A stretch of 45,991 bases of DNA from Candidatus Woesearchaeota archaeon. GTDB lineage: Archaea > Nanobdellota > Nanobdellia > Woesearchaeales > UBA11576. Shown piece by piece: positions 31,403 to 38,920 of this stretch. The stretch covers positions 1-45,991 of the forward strand of contig JACQXV010000072.1 in NCBI GenBank assembly GCA_016208715.1, given 5' to 3'. Every line of letters starts with the position of its first letter. The stretch's first letter is position 1. Below the pieces are notes generated by a model, which was given only the letters and a program-made list of their open reading frames with translations, was not told the origin of the DNA and searched no databases. The translations under genes and the position numbers were made by a program.

Positions 31403-32281
31403 TTAGCTTGTCAGTATAGCGCCCTGAGCCTCACGTGGCGTCGGTTGAGCGAAGACACGCGAAGCGCGTCTGAGCGGTGCTGGTCGTGAAAAGTGTAAAT
31501 GAACAGAAAAGATGTTCTGCGCGGCGCGTGCAGTGTCCTCGCGCTTCTTGCGTATAGGTTCGTAATCTGCAATGAAAACTCTGCTCGTGAGATAGTTTTC
31601 AAGTCCCTGCAGATTTCCAACAAGTACGTGAGGGGTATCGTCCCATTGGCAGGGATTGCGCATGCTCGGCGTTGAAAAGAGATAATCGATGGATCTCTCG
31701 TCGTATCTTGGCGCTTGTACACCAACGACAAACGCGTCGCGCTTCTTGCAGTACTCTGCGGCATTCATCATAGTCCAGTCAAGGATAGCGACATCTGAGA
31801 AGAACCCGCTTGAAACTGCCCCGTATAATTGCGCATCATACTCTGCCTCTTGTACCTCGCAGCCGTAGGAACGAAGCTTTGCTGCTGTCTCGGCTCGCGC
31901 TTTGTAATCACGCACGCCAACAAGAACACGCAGGCCTTTTAGTGTTTCTACGACCGCTGCATCAAGACTCATAGGCTGTACTGAGATTGGTATGTAATCT
32001 TCGTCCGCTTCGTCTGCCGTTTCCGCACCTCCGTATGTGCTGGCGATCGAAGTGAATGCGAACTCTGACTCACCGCCCGCATGTCTTTCATCTGCAATTG
32101 CTTCCTCCGCAATTGCCATTTGTATTTCAACGCAGTCCTTTGTGTCTCTCCGCTGCGTGAAGGGGAAAGAAGGCGCTGTTGACTGCCTGATTCCGTTTTC
32201 GCGCAGGGCATTCTTCGCGGCAAACGCGCAGTACGCTGCTTCTTCGTCTTTGTCTGCAATTGGCGGTTTTGTGCTTGTCAT
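31403..32281 (-). CDS. Hypothetical protein with a degenerate receiver-like domain
   Basis: A 292-residue protein of unknown function. Residues about 1-110 are acidic and likely disordered (EEAIADERHAGGESEFAFTS). Residues about 115-230 look like a Rossmann or receiver fold: GLRVLVGVRDYKARAETAAK, LRSYGCEVQEAE, SDVAILDWTMM (strand-Asp-Trp as in a phospho-acceptor site) and FVVGVQAP. The final 35 residues, rich in Arg and Pro (RPAPLRRASRVF), look like translated repeat sequence. It has no output domain. A TATA-like AAAAATAA lies near 32315. The gap 31264-31402 holds an isolated family 2 end and no gene. Confidence 0.55.
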   Translation of the reverse strand: MTSTKPPIADKDEEAAYCAFAAKNALRENGIRQSTAPSFPFTQRRDTKDCVEIQMAIAEEAIADERHAGGESEFAFTSIASTYGGAETADEADEDYIPISVQPMSLDAAVVETLKGLRVLVGVRDYKARAETAAKLRSYGCEVQEAEYDAQLYGAVSSGFFSDVAILDWTMMNAAEYCKKRDAFVVGVQAPRYDERSIDYLFSTPSMRNPCQWDDTPHVLVGNLQGLENYLTSRVFIADYEPIRKKREDTARAAQNIFSVHLHFSRPAPLRRASRVFAQPTPREAQGAILTS

Positions 32282-32577
32282 ATTTCTTTAGCTCAGTTCT
32301 TTAGCTCCGGTCTCTTATTTTTGATCGCTGTCTGGAAAAAAGAAAACCCAAAGAACTTACTGCCCGGCTCTCTGTTAGTTGTCGATTGAGTTATATAGGC
32401 CCTTTGAGAGGTTTTCTCTGTAGTAATTGGGTCTAGCAATCCCAAGAGATAATAAATATTCTTATGGATAATTTTACATACATAAGAAAAAAAACTCCCT
32501 CTCAATGTAATTATGTAAATAAATAAACGGTTTTTTACATCTTTTATACGTTTAACAGTTGTCTGCTGGTTTTTACG

Positions 32578-32749
32578 GACCTATCCCGAATCTCGCTTGC
32601 GCTCAGCCGACGCCGCTACGACGCTCGCTGTGCACGTTAAGCCGCTTACCGAACCGAGAATCGTGCGAGACACTGCAAGAACCTTCAGTTCGCGGGTCGT
32701 CAGCCAGGTCGGTGGCGACGTCGGCGAGCCGGCATATTCTGGACGGGTC
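32578..32749. mobile_element. MITE family 1 copy with exact 9-bp target duplication
   Basis: GACCTATCCCGAAT and ATTCTGGACGGGTC are degenerate inverted ends (11 of 14). GTTTTTACG is repeated exactly on both sides (32569-32577, 32750-32758). The interior shares TTACCGAACCGAGAATCGTG with the 28749 copy in opposite orientation. The remaining gap 32282-32577 is AT-rich with no gene seen. Confidence 0.7.
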
Positions 32750-32818
32750 GTTTTTACGAAAAGGCTCAAAACTCGCATCTCTGGGAAAGATACATTTCGT
32801 AAAATAGAATAATTGATA

Positions 32819-32989
32819 TGTCAGCATACCACCAATCTATGATTGGTGGATAAGTGGTGGTATGCTGAGAATGCTCAAAAGGCGGCACGGGTGAGCGAAG
32901 CGAACATGCCACCAGTCGTTTGAGCTATGCTCAAACCTACGAACGGCAGTGAGTATGTTTGACTGGTGGTCTCCTGCCGTCTTTTGACA
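32819..32989. repeat. Repeat family 5, two-arm palindromic element, copy 2
   Basis: TGTCAGCATACCACCA with TGGTGGTATGCTGAG forms the first arm. GAATGCTCAAAAGGCGGC with GCCGTCTTTTGACA forms the second, which contains an internal CCACCAGTC/GACTGGTGG stem. It is close to the copy at 11929-12071, which differs mostly in the loop of each arm. Confidence 0.65.
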
Positions 32990-33036
32990 AGTTTAACCAA
33001 TAAGATAGCAAGTGTTGTGTCAAAAAAGAGGTAAAA

Positions 33037-34008
33037 ATGCTCATTCGTTCGTTACTTTTGTGGATTGCCCAAAACAAAACAGTACGAAGGATGATAGAAT
33101 TTTATGGCATGCACACCAAAGACAGTTTCGCACGCAGATTCGTTGCAGCAAAGACATTGCAGGAAACGATTCCGATCCTTCTTGATCTCTATCAACAAGG
33201 CTTCAAAATAACACTCGACATTTTGGGAGAACGAGTGACAAACAGAGAAGAAGCTGTTTGCGCCGCTGATCACTACGTTTATGCGCTTGATGCCCTTGCA
33301 AAGAAGAAGCTGACACCGCAATTGTCCATAAAGCTCAGTCAGCTCGGGATTGATGTTGATCCTGCATTGTGCGAAAAAAATGTTGAACGCGTCCTCAAGC
33401 GTGCTCGAAGATACCAGACGTTTGCGCGTCTCGATATGGAAAGTTCGCAGTATACGGCAAGAACGCTCGATACTTATTATTCATTGCGAAGAAAAGGGTA
33501 CAATAATTTCGAAGTCACGACGCAGGCGTACTTGCATCGAAGCAAGGATGACCTTACACGACACCTCAAGAACAAATCAAGAGTTCGACTGTGCAAAGGT
33601 GCATATCTTGAACCGGCCAGCATCGCATTCTCCAAAAAATCAGACGTGAACAAGAACTTTTTTCATCTCATGCTGCGTTTGCTGCGGCAAGGCAATCATC
33701 CCGCGATCGCCACGCACGACGAGAATTTGATCAACGCTGCAAAAGCTTATGCGCGTGCCCACAATATCTCCCATAAAAATTTTGAATTTGAGATGCTATA
33801 TGGAATCCGGCGCGATCTTGCCGATCGGCTGGTGAAGGAAGGCTACACGGTGCGGCTCTACGTTCCATTCGGCAAAGAATGGTACTCCTACTTTGTTCGG
33901 CGCCTTCTTGAGCGGCCGGCGAATGCGTGGTTTGTAGTGAAGAACCTGTTTGTTGAGAAGTTCAGCATGAAACGCAGCGAACCCGGCGAGGTGCAGACTG
34001 CGAGGTGA
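33037..34008 (+). CDS. Proline dehydrogenase
   Basis: A monofunctional FAD-dependent enzyme of 323 residues that oxidises proline to pyrroline-5-carboxylate and passes electrons to a quinone or acceptor. The family motifs ARLDMESSQYT, VRLCKGAYLEP, AIATHDENLI, FEFEMLYGIRRDL and VRLYVPFGKEWYSYFVRRLL are all present, with the conserved Arg and Lys of the substrate and FAD site. The length fits Bacillus- or Thermus-type PRODH without the PutA aldehyde dehydrogenase half. GAGGT lies near -8 of ATG 33037. No pyrroline-5-carboxylate dehydrogenase is nearby. It fits amino acid use by this organism. Confidence 0.9.
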   Translation: MLIRSLLLWIAQNKTVRRMIEFYGMHTKDSFARRFVAAKTLQETIPILLDLYQQGFKITLDILGERVTNREEAVCAADHYVYALDALAKKKLTPQLSIKLSQLGIDVDPALCEKNVERVLKRARRYQTFARLDMESSQYTARTLDTYYSLRRKGYNNFEVTTQAYLHRSKDDLTRHLKNKSRVRLCKGAYLEPASIAFSKKSDVNKNFFHLMLRLLRQGNHPAIATHDENLINAAKAYARAHNISHKNFEFEMLYGIRRDLADRLVKEGYTVRLYVPFGKEWYSYFVRRLLERPANAWFVVKNLFVEKFSMKRSEPGEVQTAR

Positions 34009-34173
34009 AAACGCAAATCCGAAAAGGGTTTTGACACCGGCGGAAATACCGGCAGATAAACGCAGTAGCGATAAATGTATTAACGACTAAGCAAAGCGGT
34101 TTCAAAAACCCAAAATATATAAAGCAAAACTTTCATCTTCAATCCGGTTTCAAACTTAAAAAGAGCGTGCTTC

Positions 34174-35385
34174 ATGGGGCTTGTCAAGATCAATCAGCGT
34201 GAACGTGATAAACTTCTCAAGCGCGCAAAGGAGCACATCTTCTCAACAGGCATGAATGACGCGGCTGCGACGCTCGCGCAGGCGAATATGCAGTACGGCC
34301 TTGCTAAGATCCATTGGGTGCAGAAAGAGTTTGGCATGGATTCTGACGCGACATTCATCGGCACGCCTGACGAGACAATCACGCGCAACGTCAGCCGGTG
34401 GAATCGCGGGGTTTCGTATGGCGGAAAGGTCTCATGGGGAAGCGGGAAAGAGAAGTTCATCGTTCTTGATGTGAAGCCGAACGCGTGCGGGATGATTGTC
34501 GGTGCACTTGGCAGCTTTCCAACCCAGCAAGAGCTGCTTTCACACCTGTACAAACTGCAAAAGAAAGAGCGTTATATTGATGGAGTGAAGCTCCAGTGGG
34601 ATTTCAACGCAGGCAATCACTTCATTGATGTCTTCAAGGTTGATTCTGTCAAAGGAAGATACGCACAGTACATGACAATACTGCATGGCGGCTGCGGAGA
34701 GCTCAAGCATGATAACGTGAAGGGCTTTGGTTTCTATTTTGATGAGAGTCCTCTCTTGCAAAGCATACTCAAAGAAGTGGACACGCCGTGGGGTGTAATG
34801 CACATTCTTGAAGGAAGTAACGCAACAGAGTACATGAAGTTTCACGACTACGGGATTGATTTTTCGCAAAAGCGCCGCGTGGTAGCGCTTAAGGAGATCT
34901 TCGGCACTCAAAAAATCCTCACGAATAAGCCGCACCAGTACATGCTCAATTATAACGAGATTTTGCTCGGCTGCCAGCACGTCGGGGACATTAAGGAGCT
35001 GCATCCTGTCTCGATCCGCGCTGACCTGCCGTCATACCTGATGTTTGGCAAAAAGAATTTTACTAAAGAACAGATTCAGAATCTGGGTTGGGAAGAAAGG
35101 AGTTATCACATAGGCGCTAACAAACGATTACGCAACGCGAACTTGCTGCCTCACGGGGGCGGGTATAGTTTTCCCGACAGTCTGATGCTCAAGAAGATTT
35201 ATGAGATCGGCGGCCAACGTTTTTTCGACGTGAAGATGATCAATGAAGGTGGCCGCAAGATCATCCGAGACCCGCGTTCTATCCCGTTCAGCTATCGCGG
35301 CAACGAGGTTGCACTCAAGACTGTTGAGCTTGGGATGGGAGAGATCGCCGCCGAATTGCATCCATTGTATGCGCTGAGCGTCTGA
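34174..35385 (+). CDS. Candidate divergent RtcB-like protein
   Basis: A 403-residue soluble protein. I do not recognise a named family with confidence. The order of motifs resembles RtcB RNA ligase: NACGM (Cys105, compare DIGCGM), AGNHFIDV (His149, compare TGNHFIE), HGGCGE (His171, compare HSGSRG), LGCQHV (His269, compare CHHN) and a tail IPFSYRGNEVALKTVELGMG. The spacing from His171 to His269 is 98, close to 96 in E. coli RtcB. RtcB's guanylylated His seems replaced: INEGGR stands where SHGAGR is expected. It may be inactive as a ligase or have another role. TATA-like AAATATATAAAG lies 57 nt upstream. Confidence 0.4.
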   Translation: MGLVKINQRERDKLLKRAKEHIFSTGMNDAAATLAQANMQYGLAKIHWVQKEFGMDSDATFIGTPDETITRNVSRWNRGVSYGGKVSWGSGKEKFIVLDVKPNACGMIVGALGSFPTQQELLSHLYKLQKKERYIDGVKLQWDFNAGNHFIDVFKVDSVKGRYAQYMTILHGGCGELKHDNVKGFGFYFDESPLLQSILKEVDTPWGVMHILEGSNATEYMKFHDYGIDFSQKRRVVALKEIFGTQKILTNKPHQYMLNYNEILLGCQHVGDIKELHPVSIRADLPSYLMFGKKNFTKEQIQNLGWEERSYHIGANKRLRNANLLPHGGGYSFPDSLMLKKIYEIGGQRFFDVKMINEGGRKIIRDPRSIPFSYRGNEVALKTVELGMGEIAAELHPLYALSV

Positions 35386-35418
35386 TCTTTTGTGTAGAGT
35401 CTACAATCTCTTGTGTTG

Positions 35419-35553
35419 TCATAAAAATCCGCCGAAAGCGCCCTACCTCGGGCTAAAGCCCGAGGCTTGACGGGCACTTTCTTTGACTGCGGATTTTTAG
35501 GACGCCAAAAAAGAGCCAACGCCCTAAAGGGCAGGGCTATCTTTTTTGAGCGT
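35419..35553. repeat. Repeat family 4, hairpin element, copy 2 (inverted)
   Basis: Reverse complement of 28365-28499 with a few changes. The large stem is CGAAAGCGCCC/GGGCACTTTCTTTG and CCTCGGGCT/AGCCCGAGG. It ends with GCCCTAAAGGGC and ATCTTTTTTGAGCGT, the last being the counterpart of the pyrD tail. No gene is inside. Confidence 0.65.
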
Positions 35554-35627
35554 CTCTTGTGCAGAGAGCGAATTACGCAAACCACGTCCGGATCATTCAT
35601 TCTCTATCTTTATTCTCTATCCAAGCA

Positions 35628-36506
35628 CTATCCAAGCATTTTCACAAAACGTGCAAACATGATGTTGAAGAACTTCTTGCAAAATGCCGCAGAGTGTGAG
35701 AATTCCTTTGTGTACAGCTTGATGAGCGGCAGGCAGTGCTTCTCGCACTCATTCACTTGTGTTGAATAGCAGTCTTCAATGAATGCGCGCAGATTCCTTG
35801 CATTTTTCGCATCTGTCCGCCGCAGCGGCAGCAGCACGGCGGCAACGTACGCTTCAAATCGCGCTACGCTGACAAGCATCCTAAGATCGCGGCGGACCAG
35901 TCTGTGCAGGATACGCGGATTAATAGGCGCCGGGCAGAGTTTCTTGTCTGAAAACCTGCTCCGGTAATGTGCAATAACGTAGTTCTCATAGCCGCGATCG
36001 ATAAGCTCGGTTGTTGCGTACAGGTCTTTGAGTAAGAGTGTGGAAACAAGTCCCAGCTCGACAAACGCCTTGACGAGCTCGTCCGTTGAGAAGCGTGGAT
36101 GACGCAGTCGCGCAACCTTTGAGATGAATGCTTCTTGAAGCGCTCGGTTGATGCCATCCGCAAGTCCTTGGTACTGCTGCACGATATGAGTCATCTCATG
36201 CAAGAGGAGCCCCACCATTGCATCAGGGTCTTTTAAGGCAGCGCGGTGGAGAACGATGATTATGATATTTCGTCCCATGACCTGTGTTGAGAATGATATT
36301 TTTTTGAGTGAGAATGAATGCTTGACGAGATTTTGCGTCGCGCGGGGCAGTCGACGCAGCACGAGATCGAATTTCTGTGGGCTTTCGACTGCGTAGATTT
36401 CAAGCCGTCGAGGGCTCTTGATGAGCTTGCTTGCGACAGTGATCGCTTTCATGATCTGTGCGCGGTCTACTTTGCCGACAAAGGAGACTTTTATGGAGGA
36501 CTTCAT
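35628..36506 (-). CDS. HExxH protein, possible zinc metalloprotease
   Basis: A 292-residue protein with LLLHEMTHIVQQYQGLADGI near residue 105, the HExxH zinc motif of gluzincins and metzincins. The third ligand cannot be placed; a glutamate in EAFISKVARL or DELVKAFVE is possible. The rest is basic, helical and Leu/Arg rich. It has no signal peptide. It starts 15 nt after the upstream 142-residue gene and shares its promoter. Peptidase activity is inferred only from the motif; substrate unknown. It also resembles small archaeal SprT/M78-like proteins, but no zinc ribbon is seen. Confidence 0.55.
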   Translation of the reverse strand: MKSSIKVSFVGKVDRAQIMKAITVASKLIKSPRRLEIYAVESPQKFDLVLRRLPRATQNLVKHSFSLKKISFSTQVMGRNIIIIVLHRAALKDPDAMVGLLLHEMTHIVQQYQGLADGINRALQEAFISKVARLRHPRFSTDELVKAFVELGLVSTLLLKDLYATTELIDRGYENYVIAHYRSRFSDKKLCPAPINPRILHRLVRRDLRMLVSVARFEAYVAAVLLPLRRTDAKNARNLRAFIEDCYSTQVNECEKHCLPLIKLYTKEFSHSAAFCKKFFNIMFARFVKMLG

Positions 36507-36521
36507 CGGAGTCGCCTTTGC

Positions 36522-36950
36522 TCATGCTGCTTTTGCAAACCGCAGATGCATGAATTTTGATTCCTTGATTGGTTCGTGTAGGAGATGCGGTGCATCGTCG
36601 AGACTTTTAAGGAATTTGATCACAAGGCCCTTGATCGTGTTTGCACGCACAACATAGGGTGCACGTTGGTATCTGCGCGCGTCACGCTCAAAGAGTCCAC
36701 GGATCACGATATAGAAGTCCCGACGCGCCATCTTTCTGCTGAGCGCACGTTCAATATCTTCATCAACTTCAAGATCCAGCGATACGTTACGAAATGCTTC
36801 CTTTGCTGCTGCCTCTTCGAGTGCAGTAAGTTCCTGAATCATTACTTGCAAATGATTGGCACGTTCTGATCCAAGAAAGAGCATTCGCTCATCCTTCCAG
36901 AACTCGCGGAGTGCGTTATACATTTCCCTGCGTGTTGTTCGCATTGCCAC
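36522..36950 (-). CDS. Small helical protein of unknown function
   Basis: A 142-residue protein starting MAMRTTRREMYNALREFWKD (GTG 36950; ATG 36944 is also possible). It is helical and charged, with ALEEAAAKEAFRNVSLDLEV and ARRDFYIVIRGLFERDARRY. It has no family, signal or membrane segment that I can recognise. The TATA box at 36971-36982 is 26 nt before 36950. It is the first gene of a two-gene unit with the HExxH protein and diverges from the dCTPase-like gene. Confidence 0.6.
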   Translation of the reverse strand: MAMRTTRREMYNALREFWKDERMLFLGSERANHLQVMIQELTALEEAAAKEAFRNVSLDLEVDEDIERALSRKMARRDFYIVIRGLFERDARRYQRAPYVVRANTIKGLVIKFLKSLDDAPHLLHEPIKESKFMHLRFAKAA

Positions 36951-36970
36951 GGCGCATTTGGGCGCGCGTT

Positions 36971-36982
36971 TGTTAATAAATA
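36971..36982 (-). promoter_or_regulatory. TATA box of the small-helical/HExxH operon
   Basis: CATATTTATTAA on the minus strand is centred 26 nt upstream of GTG 36950, giving a leaderless transcript. Confidence 0.6.
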
Positions 36983-37059
36983 TGTGTTGTTATTGAACGA
37001 TGGTGTAAACTGGCGTAAAAAAGGCCTTGCGGATTCTTTCTGCTTCTTGAGCAAAGAAA

Positions 37060-37071
37060 GGTTTAATAATC
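37060..37071 (+). promoter_or_regulatory. TATA box of the dCTPase-like gene
   Basis: GGTTTAATAATC is centred about 26 nt upstream of ATG 37092. It decides that start over the long upstream in-frame extension to 36984. Confidence 0.6.
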
Positions 37072-37091
37072 ATAAAAGATCGTGCTGTGAC

Positions 37092-37511
37092 ATGCACAGT
37101 TCTCAAAAGAATACTCCTTCGGATCGCACAACAAGAGTCGCAGAGCTCAAGGAAGCGGTCGATAGATTTCGCACTGAACGTGATTGGAAGCAATTTCACA
37201 AACCAAAAGATCTTGGTGTTGCTCTGGTAACTGAAGTGGGAGAGTTGCTTGAGCATTTTCGCTACAAAAGTGACGAGGGAATTACAGCATACATGTGTGA
37301 TCCTAAAAACAAGCGCGATGTTGAGCACGAACTGGCAGACGTCATTAATTTAAGCCTGTTGCTCGCGATAGAACTTGACATCGATGTTTCTAAAGCGTTC
37401 TTTGACAAACTTGAGGTGTCAGCAAAGAAATACCCTGTTCATCTTGCAAAGGGTAAAGCGTCAAAATACACCGAGTATAAGGAGATCTTGATGAAAAACC
37501 TTCAGTCATGA
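37092..37511 (+). CDS. MazG-like nucleotide pyrophosphohydrolase (dCTPase type)
   Basis: A 139-residue all-alpha NTP pyrophosphatase, releasing PPi from (d)NTPs in nucleotide clean-up. RDW near the start, FHKPKDLGVALVTEVGELLE with the ExxE metal site, and VEHELADVINLSLLLA with the ExxD site match the RS21-C6/dCTPP1 branch. ATG 37092 is chosen by the TATA box at 37060-37071; the 36 upstream codons would read into the neighbouring promoter and the start of the divergent gene. It is followed after 7 nt by the CoA ligase beta gene, so both may be transcribed together. Confidence 0.85.
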   Translation: MHSSQKNTPSDRTTRVAELKEAVDRFRTERDWKQFHKPKDLGVALVTEVGELLEHFRYKSDEGITAYMCDPKNKRDVEHELADVINLSLLLAIELDIDVSKAFFDKLEVSAKKYPVHLAKGKASKYTEYKEILMKNLQS

Positions 37512-37518
37512 ACCAGTC

Positions 37519-38694
37519 ATGAACATTACTGAATATCGTGCGAAGGAGATTTTGAAAAAAGAGGGCGTGGCAGTACCGAGAGGAGTCTTAATCGATTGTC
37601 AGGAACATGTCGTCAAGGCAATCAACCAGCTGCCTGGCTCGCACGTGGTGCTCAAGGCACAGATTCATAGCGGCCACCGGAAGAAATCAGGCGCAATTCT
37701 TATCAGCAACAAATCACGCGCGCCAGCCGACGCCAAAAGATTGCTTGGCAAGACTATCAAAGGTGAAGAAGTACGTGAGCTTCTCGTAGAGCAGAAATTA
37801 GAAATTAAGAGGGAGCATTATCTTGCTGTTACAATTGACAACGCGTTAGAAGAGATCAGGATAATGTATTCCCCTTGGGGCGGTGTTGATATCGAAGAAG
37901 TGGTGGCGTGGGACCCGCACAAAATCACGAATGTTCAGTTGAACAATGTTCAGTTCAACATTCCGCAGACAAAGGGGAAGAAATCTGCAGAGAACAAAAG
38001 CAAGAAAACGGCCCTCGCGCGGTTGAAGAAAAAGTTAAAGCAGAATAAAATCCCCGCAGAAATCAGCAATCTTTGTGCTAAATTGATCGAGCTGTTTTAC
38101 AAATATGATGCTCTCTTGATAGAGATTAATCCGCTTGCAGAAACAAAGACTGGGTTTGTTGCGGTAGATGCGAAAATTATCATCGATGATAATGCGCTCT
38201 ATCGCCAGCCGAAGCTTGCGCCTTTTGCACAAGAGAATCTCGGTCCGCTTGAGAGAAAGGCGCGTGAACAGAATCTTCAGTATGTGGAGCTTGAAGGTGA
38301 CATCGCTGTGATAGGGAACGGCGCCGGTCTGGTGATGGCAAGTCTCGACATGATCGACACGTTTGGGGGCAAGGCATCAAATTTTCTAGACGTGGGAGGC
38401 GGTGGCGCGGCATCCGAAACGCGACGCGCGCTGTCAATTGTTCTCTTAAAGCCAGGCGTTCATGGCCTGTTCCTTAACATCTTCGGAGGCATCACGCATT
38501 GTGATGATATCGCTCAAGGAATTGTTGCGTACAGCCGCAAGCACAACCTTCGGATTCCCATTGTGGTGCGGATGATCGGCACACGCGAGAAGGAAGCAAA
38601 AGCATTGCTGAAAAAGAACGGTGTACACGTGTTTGAGGAGATGGAAGAAGCTGCAAAACGAATCGTGGCATTAGTCCACAAGCAGAAAAAATAA
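37519..38694 (+). CDS. sucC: Succinyl-CoA synthetase (ADP-forming), beta subunit
   Basis: ATP-grasp subunit of an acyl-CoA synthetase that makes ATP from succinyl-CoA. It has 391 residues. ITEYRAKEILKKEGVAVPRG is the family start. LKAQIHSGHRKKSGAI and LLIEINPLAE belong to the ATP-grasp fold, where Glu and Asn bind Mg. GLVMASLDMIDTFGGKASNF, LDVGGG and NIFGGITHCDDIA belong to the C-terminal CoA-ligase domain. An insertion rich in Lys and Asn (about residues 150-175) is not usual. ATG 37519 follows the previous stop by 7 nt. The alpha subunit gene is 2.3 kb downstream, separated by ald and a small membrane-protein gene. Confidence 0.85.
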   Translation: MNITEYRAKEILKKEGVAVPRGVLIDCQEHVVKAINQLPGSHVVLKAQIHSGHRKKSGAILISNKSRAPADAKRLLGKTIKGEEVRELLVEQKLEIKREHYLAVTIDNALEEIRIMYSPWGGVDIEEVVAWDPHKITNVQLNNVQFNIPQTKGKKSAENKSKKTALARLKKKLKQNKIPAEISNLCAKLIELFYKYDALLIEINPLAETKTGFVAVDAKIIIDDNALYRQPKLAPFAQENLGPLERKAREQNLQYVELEGDIAVIGNGAGLVMASLDMIDTFGGKASNFLDVGGGGAASETRRALSIVLLKPGVHGLFLNIFGGITHCDDIAQGIVAYSRKHNLRIPIVVRMIGTREKEAKALLKKNGVHVFEEMEEAAKRIVALVHKQKK

Positions 38695-38698
38695 CAAG

Positions 38699-38878
38699 GT
38701 ATTTGTTTAGCAGCGTCGCCACCGACCTGCGAGCGAATGCGGTGGTTTGATGTAGGTGCGACTTGCTTGTCGGTGCATTGAGCATGTATTCACAAAAAGC
38801 ATGACTGCACCACGCAAATCACAACGGAAGATGGCGAGCTTCGTGGCGACGCTGCGATGTGAGTAGCCAAACAAATAC
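38699..38878. mobile_element. MITE family 2 copy with exact 8-bp target duplication
   Basis: GTATTTGTTTAGC (38699-38711) and CCAAACAAATAC (38867-38878) are the inverted ends. ATAACAAG is repeated exactly on both sides (38691-38698, 38879-38886). The left duplicate overlaps the end of sucC. The interior carries AGCGTCGCCACCGACCTGCG and CGTGGCGACGCTGCG. Confidence 0.78.
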
Positions 38879-38920
38879 ATAACAAGCAGAAAAGATAATG
38901 AGTATAATGAAGGTGAAGCC

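Noticed and set aside
31271-31419. Short plus-strand frame with TTVSFAKGNQMYTF
   Set aside because: It begins in a MITE end and has no start signals; at most a gene fragment.
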